Below are positions 6,313 to 10,122 of a stretch of 10,122 nt of DNA, one piece after another. The position numbers and the translations under genes are program-made. Within the stretch, counting starts at the first letter, position 1. The number at the start of each line of letters is the position of its first letter. The stretch comes from Bacteroidales bacterium. Its GTDB lineage: Bacteria; Bacteroidota; Bacteroidia; Bacteroidales; VadinHA17. Location: contig JAAZAP010000346.1 of assembly GCA_012514255.1 (NCBI GenBank), positions 1 through 10,122 of the forward strand, read 5' to 3'. The notes under the pieces were generated by a model. The model did not search any database. It had not been told where the DNA came from and saw nothing but the letters and a program-made list of their open reading frames with translations.

Positions 6313-8100
6313 ATGGAAAAGCTGCTCAAAACGGGAATCAGAGAGGCTGTGAGAAGCCTTTACGGAGTGGATGCAGGTGATGAACTCCTTCAGATACAGA
6401 AGACACGAAAGGAGTTTGATGGCGACTTCACCCTTGTGGCTTTCCCGCTTTCAAAACTGTCTCACCGTTCACCTGAACAGACTGCCGGTGAGATAGGCGA
6501 ATATCTTGTACGTGAGATTGATGCTGTTAATGGATACAATGTCATAAAGGGGTTCCTGAACCTTGTTATCGCCCCCGCGGAATGGGGCAGACGCCTTGAC
6601 GCCATGCATGCTGACGACGCATACGGATTTACCGGACCCGTGCCTGATGCTGAGACGGTGGTGATTGAATACTCCTCACCCAACACCAACAAGCCACTCC
6701 ATCTGGGCCATATCAGAAACAACCTGCTTGGCTGGTCACTTTCAAGGATCTGTACCGCAGCCGGAAAAAAAGTGATAAGAACAAATATCGTCAATGACCG
6801 CGGAATACACATCTGCAAGTCAATGCTTGCCTGGCAGATGTACGGTAATGGACGCACACCGGCAACTGAAGGTCAAAAGGGAGACCATTTCGTTGGTGAC
6901 TATTATGTTCTGTTCGAGCAAAAGCTGAAGGAACAGATAAAACCGCTGGTGGATGCCGGCACATCACCCGACGAGGCACGCGAGAATGCCCCGCTTATGC
7001 AGGAGGCAAGGCGACTACTTCAGAAATGGGAGGCCGGTGACCGTGAGACGGTGGAGCTATGGCAGATGATGAACTCCTGGGTCTATGAGGGCTTCGATGT
7101 AACCTACAGGGCCCTTGGCGTGGAATTCGACAGGATCTACTACGAATCAGATACCTATAAGGTGGGTAAGGAGATCGTCCTCCGATCACTGGAAGAGGGA
7201 CACCTGATAAGTAAAGATGATGGTTCGGTCTGGATAGACCTTACCGCAGATAAACTGGACATGAAACTGCTGCTCCGCTCTGACGGTACGGCAGTCTATA
7301 TGACGCAGGACCTCGGCACGGCAGTATTAAGATATAACGATTACCATTTTGACCGTCATATATACGTTGTCGGGAACGAGCAGAACTATCACTTCCAGGT
7401 GCTCGCCCTGACACTGCTTCGGATGGGCTTCGGATGGGCTGAAGGGCTGCACCATTTCTCATACGGAATGGTGGAGCTTCCGGAGGGCAAGATGAAATCG
7501 CGCGAAGGTACCGTGGTGGATGCAGACGACCTGATAGCCGGGATGACTGCCACCGCAACAGCAATGTCACAGGAGCTTGGCAAGCTGGGCGGGTACAGCA
7601 GCAGCGAGAGAGAGAATATATGCAGACAGATAGGTCTCGGGGCACTGAAGTACTTCATTCTCAAGGTTGACCCGAAGAAAAACATGACCTTCAACCCGAA
7701 GGAATCAATCGATTTCAACGGCAATACAGGCCCCTTCATCCAGTATACCTACGCCCGGATCCGGTCAGTGATGAAGAAAGCAGAAGAAATGGGGGTCAGG
7801 TCACTTACTGACAGTAAAGAAAAGATTATACCCAATCCCAAGGAGGTAAGTGTCGTAAAATTGCTTGACGACTTCCATCTGCTGGTGACGGAGGCTGCCA
7901 GGGAACTGAGCCCTGCACTGATTGCCAATTATTGCTATGAGCTGGCCAGGGAATTCAACCAGTTTTATCATGATTATTCAATACTTGGCGAGGAGAATGA
8001 AAGCCTTCGCAGCTTCCGCCTCCGGCTGTCCGAACTTACAGGCAGGGTGCTTGAGAAAGGACTCTACCTCCTTGGTATTGAGGCTCCTGAACGAATGTAA
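6313..8100 (+). CDS. argS: Arginyl-tRNA synthetase
   Basis: Class I aminoacyl-tRNA synthetase that charges tRNA-Arg with arginine using ATP; cytoplasmic and essential. From the chosen ATG it has 595 residues, close to the usual 560-600. The order is an N-terminal additional domain that contacts tRNA (about 1-105), the catalytic Rossmann fold with SSPNTNKPLHLGH (HIGH-type motif HLGH at 130-133), the KMSK-type motif in GKMKSREGT (KMKS at 393-396), and a C-terminal helical anticodon-binding domain (about 470-595) with NTGPFIQYTYAR. The frame is open 21 codons further, to an ATG at 6250. That stretch overlaps an exact TAnnTTTG promoter element and lacks family similarity, so the ATG at 6313 (MEKLL) is preferred. 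It is the first gene of the rightward group; ffh follows after 21 bases and is probably co-transcribed. All key motifs are present. Confidence 0.96.
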   Translation: MEKLLKTGIREAVRSLYGVDAGDELLQIQKTRKEFDGDFTLVAFPLSKLSHRSPEQTAGEIGEYLVREIDAVNGYNVIKGFLNLVIAPAEWGRRLDAMHADDAYGFTGPVPDAETVVIEYSSPNTNKPLHLGHIRNNLLGWSLSRICTAAGKKVIRTNIVNDRGIHICKSMLAWQMYGNGRTPATEGQKGDHFVGDYYVLFEQKLKEQIKPLVDAGTSPDEARENAPLMQEARRLLQKWEAGDRETVELWQMMNSWVYEGFDVTYRALGVEFDRIYYESDTYKVGKEIVLRSLEEGHLISKDDGSVWIDLTADKLDMKLLLRSDGTAVYMTQDLGTAVLRYNDYHFDRHIYVVGNEQNYHFQVLALTLLRMGFGWAEGLHHFSYGMVELPEGKMKSREGTVVDADDLIAGMTATATAMSQELGKLGGYSSSERENICRQIGLGALKYFILKVDPKKNMTFNPKESIDFNGNTGPFIQYTYARIRSVMKKAEEMGVRSLTDSKEKIIPNPKEVSVVKLLDDFHLLVTEAARELSPALIANYCYELAREFNQFYHDYSILGEENESLRSFRLRLSELTGRVLEKGLYLLGIEAPERM

Positions 8101-8121
8101 CCTGTCAATTGTTTAATAATT

Positions 8122-9444
8122 ATGTTTGAAAGCCTTAGTGAACGACTGGAACGCTCCTTCAAGATACTGAAGGGAGAAGGAGTAATAAGCGAGATCAACG
8201 TGTCAGAGACTCTCAAGGATGTGCGAAGGGCACTCCTGGATGCTGACGTTAACTTTAAGATCGCCAAGCAGTTTACTGATACCGTTAAGCAGAAGGCCCT
8301 GGGCCAGAATGTGCTGAAAGCAGTCAAACCCTCCCAGATGATGATCAAGATCGTCCATGACGAACTGGTTTTGCTTATGGGAGGGGTGAAAAGCGATATT
8401 AGCATTAAAGCCAATCCTGCAATAATCCTTATTGCAGGACTCCAGGGAAGCGGGAAGACAACCTTCAGCGCCAAGCTGGCAAAGCACCTCAAAAGCAAAC
8501 GGGGCAAAAATCCAATGCTGGTGGCCGGTGACGTATACAGGCCCGCTGCTATCGAGCAGCTTCGGGTACTGGGCACCCAGATTGAAGTGCCGGTCTATAC
8601 CGAGGAGGGAAGCCGCAAACCTGTGGAGATAGCGAAAAACGCCATCCGGGAGGCCAGGAAAAATGGATACGACCTGGTGATCATTGATACAGCCGGCCGA
8701 CTGGCTGTTGATGAGGAGATGATGAACGAGATAGCTGCCGTCAAAAACGCCGTCACTCCTCATGAAACCCTCTTCGTGGTTGATTCAATGACCGGCCAGG
8801 ATGCCGTCAATACTGCTTTCGAGTTCAATGAAAGAATTGACTATGACGGAGTTGTGCTGACCAAACTGGATGGTGACACCAGGGGAGGAGCAGCCCTTTC
8901 TATCAGATCCGTTGTTAATAAGCCTGTAAAGTTCGTCAGTGCCGGTGAGAAGATGGATGCCATTGATATCTTCTACCCGGAAAGAATGGCCGACAGAATA
9001 CTCGGTATGGGTGATATCGTAAGCCTGGTGGAAAAGGCACAGGAACAGTATGACGAGACTGAGGCACGCAAACTGCAGAAAAAGATTGCCAGGGACCAGT
9101 TCGACTTCAATGACTTTATCTCGCAGATACAGCAGATAAAGAAGATGGGTAACATGAAAGACCTGATGGGGATGATTCCGGGGGTCGGCAAGGCGATAAA
9201 AAACCTGGATATAGATGATAACGCCTTCAAGGGTATAGAGGCAATCATCTCAAGTATGACTCCGGCTGAAAGATCAAACCCCGTTCTGCTCAACGGCAGC
9301 CGCAGGAAACGCATTGCCGAAGGCAGCGGAACAACGGTAATGGAGGTGAACAGACTCCTGAAACAGTTTGATGAGACCAGGAAAATAATGAAGACGGTGG
9401 CCAAGGGAGGGGACCTGTCAAAACTGGCGCCGAAGAGTCATTAG
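8122..9444 (+). CDS. ffh: Signal recognition particle protein Ffh (SRP54 GTPase)
   Basis: Binds the SRP RNA and signal peptides of nascent membrane proteins and, through its GTPase, docks ribosomes at the receptor FtsY. It has 440 residues, normal for the family. The N-domain helices cover about 1-90, with the family signature ETLKDVRRALLDADVN (29-44). The G domain covers about 98-295: GLQGSGKTT (106-114), DVYRPAA (137-143), DTAGR (189-193), TKLDGDTRGG (247-256) and GEK (275-277). The M domain covers about 325-430, with a methionine-rich finger loop (MGNMKDLMGMIPGVG, 342-356) and the RNA-binding SRRKRIAEGSG (393-403). The N-terminus reads like Bacteroidota Ffh. The ATG at 8122 lies 21 bases after argS with no Shine-Dalgarno site. 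All nucleotide-binding motifs are intact. folD follows on the same strand after a repeat-bearing spacer. Confidence 0.97.
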   Translation: MFESLSERLERSFKILKGEGVISEINVSETLKDVRRALLDADVNFKIAKQFTDTVKQKALGQNVLKAVKPSQMMIKIVHDELVLLMGGVKSDISIKANPAIILIAGLQGSGKTTFSAKLAKHLKSKRGKNPMLVAGDVYRPAAIEQLRVLGTQIEVPVYTEEGSRKPVEIAKNAIREARKNGYDLVIIDTAGRLAVDEEMMNEIAAVKNAVTPHETLFVVDSMTGQDAVNTAFEFNERIDYDGVVLTKLDGDTRGGAALSIRSVVNKPVKFVSAGEKMDAIDIFYPERMADRILGMGDIVSLVEKAQEQYDETEARKLQKKIARDQFDFNDFISQIQQIKKMGNMKDLMGMIPGVGKAIKNLDIDDNAFKGIEAIISSMTPAERSNPVLLNGSRRKRIAEGSGTTVMEVNRLLKQFDETRKIMKTVAKGGDLSKLAPKSH

Positions 9445-9449
9445 TATTC

Positions 9450-9470
9450 AGGCAAGAGGCAGTAGGCATT
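9450..9470 (+). repeat. Three tandem AGGCANN heptamers
   Basis: AGGCAAG, AGGCAGT and AGGCATT follow one another directly, starting 6 bases after the ffh stop codon. It is a short degenerate tandem repeat in non-coding sequence; no function is evident. Confidence 0.6.
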
Positions 9471-9481
9471 AGTGGAAGAAA

Positions 9482-9601
9482 GAATGCTCATAGAGCATTA
9501 AGAATTGTAGAGCAGAAATACGAACATCCCCGTAGGGGATAAAGAATTGTAAAATAGGTAATTACATAATAATGAATGCTCGTAGAGCATTAAGAATTGT
9601 A
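9482..9601 (+). repeat. Three copies of a hairpin-plus-tail intergenic element
   Basis: Three units lie between ffh and folD. Unit 1 has arms AATGCTC/GAGCATT with loop ATA (9483-9499). Unit 2 has arms ATCCCC/GGGGAT with loop GTA (9526-9540). Unit 3 has arms AATGCTC/GAGCATT with loop GTA (9575-9591). Each is followed by the same 10-base tail AAGAATTGTA (9500-9509, 9542-9551, 9592-9601); units 2 and 3 end TTGTAAA. Units 1 and 3, taken from the preceding G, match at 27 of 28 positions. Hairpin centres are 42 and 50 bases apart. Arms of unit 2 differ in sequence from the others yet remain fully paired. There is no T-run after the hairpins on the plus strand, so they are not ordinary terminators. 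They resemble REP-like palindromic repeats, but no known class could be assigned. Confidence 0.8.
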
Positions 9602-9623
9602 AACCCCTGTCACCTGAATAGAC

Positions 9624-10122
9624 ATGTATCAGATCATTGATGGAAAGAAAACAGCAGCTGAAATCCGGGGCGAGATAGCTGCAGAAGTTGCAAAAATGAA
9701 GACCCGCGGTGAACGCGTGCCGCACCTGGCAGCAATACTCGTGGGTAACGACGGGGGCAGTGAAACCTATGTTGCACACAAGGTCAGAGACTGTGAGGAG
9801 GTGGGATTCAGGTCAACACTCCTCAGGATGCCTGCCACGGTCACTGAAGACGAACTCCTGGCAAAGGTGAGTGAAATGAACGGTGACGAGGAGCTTGATG
9901 GACTGATAGTCCAGTTGCCTCTGCCTGACCACATCCGTGAGAGCAGGGTAATTGAAACAATAGCTCCGGAAAAGGACGTGGATGGATTCCATCCGGTAAA
10001 TGTGGGCCGCATGGCTGCCGGCCTTCCGTCATTTGTGTCTGCCACGCCTGCAGGAATAATGGAACTGCTGAAACGGTACAAGATTCCCCTTAAGGGTGCA
10101 GAGTGCGTTGTGGTTGGCAGAA
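9624..10122 (+). CDS. folD: Bifunctional methylenetetrahydrofolate dehydrogenase/cyclohydrolase FolD, N-terminal part (3' end beyond window)
   Basis: Converts 5,10-methylene-THF to 5,10-methenyl-THF with NAD(P)+ and then to 10-formyl-THF, feeding purine and formyl-methionine synthesis; cytoplasmic. The window has 166 codons of a protein usually about 285-300 long. The folate-binding catalytic part is complete: SETYVAHK (46-53) gives the conserved Tyr (Y49) and catalytic Lys (K53). [10 protein letters not shown] (92-101), [12 protein letters not shown] (117-128) and ATPAGIM (140-146) also match the family. The sequence ends at VVVGR (162-166), the start of the Rossmann nucleotide-binding domain. 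The ATG at 9624 gives the usual short N-terminus (MYQIIDGKK). It lies 22 bases after the last intergenic hairpin-tail unit. The upstream spacer holds no clear promoter, so the gene may be read from the ffh transcript through the repeats. Confidence 0.96.
   Translation, partial: MYQIIDGKKTAAEIRGEIAAEVAKMKTRGERVPHLAAILVGNDGGSETYVAHKVRDCEEVGFRSTLLRMPATVTEDELLAKVSEMNGDEELDGLIVQLPLPDHIRESRVIETIAPEKDVDGFHPVNVGRMAAGLPSFVSATPAGIMELLKRYKIPLKGAECVVVGR

Noticed and set aside
8121..8128. TATGTTTG as a -7 promoter element for ffh
   Set aside because: It fits TAnnTTTG but overlaps the ATG and the conserved first codons of Ffh. There is no TTG at the right distance, so the match is coincidental.
9483..9540. 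Intrinsic terminator after ffh
   Set aside because: The hairpins are followed by AAGAATTGTA rather than a run of T on the plus strand, and the three-base loops with short stems recur as a repeat family.
9482..9601. Short CRISPR array
   Set aside because: Only two of three units share the same sequence, the third differs in most of the arms, spacing is uneven and short (42 and 50 bases centre to centre), and no cas gene is present.

Overview
The window looks like chromosomal DNA of a member of the Bacteroidota, probably an environmental Bacteroidales/Marinilabiliales-type anaerobe. The support is the Bacteroidota-like sequence of Ffh and ArgS, promoter elements of the TAnnTTTG type, mostly weak or absent Shine-Dalgarno sites, and a probable ffh-folD pair. 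The species cannot be named from what is visible. No tRNA, rRNA, CRISPR array, insertion sequence or phage gene was seen.

Left part, minus strand (1-5580), read right to left: a signal-peptide-bearing Memo-AMMECR1 fusion protein (5580-4081); a large polytopic membrane protein with a degenerate spermidine-synthase-like domain and a cytochrome-b-like N-terminus (4071-1609); a radical SAM enzyme with a twin-arginine signal (1576-458); and the 5' part of ligA (424-1, cut by the window edge). Gaps are 9, 32 and about 33 bases, so this reads as one operon. The Memo, AMMECR1 and radical SAM parts make up the AmmeMemoRadiSam trio, a conserved set of unknown function. Here all three carry export signals, and the positive-inside rule also puts the soluble domain of the membrane protein outside the cytoplasm. 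The four-part, apparently extracytoplasmic version is the most interesting object in the window.

Middle (5644-6312): a SiaC-like (DUF1987) regulatory phosphoprotein gene on the minus strand, divergent from argS. The region between the two contains a promoter-like element facing each way.

Right part, plus strand (6313-10122): argS, ffh and the 5' part of folD (cut by the window edge), all housekeeping genes. Between ffh and folD lies a 179-base spacer with three tandem 7-mers and three copies of a small hairpin element. The hairpin arms differ between copies but stay paired, while the loop and a 10-base tail are conserved.
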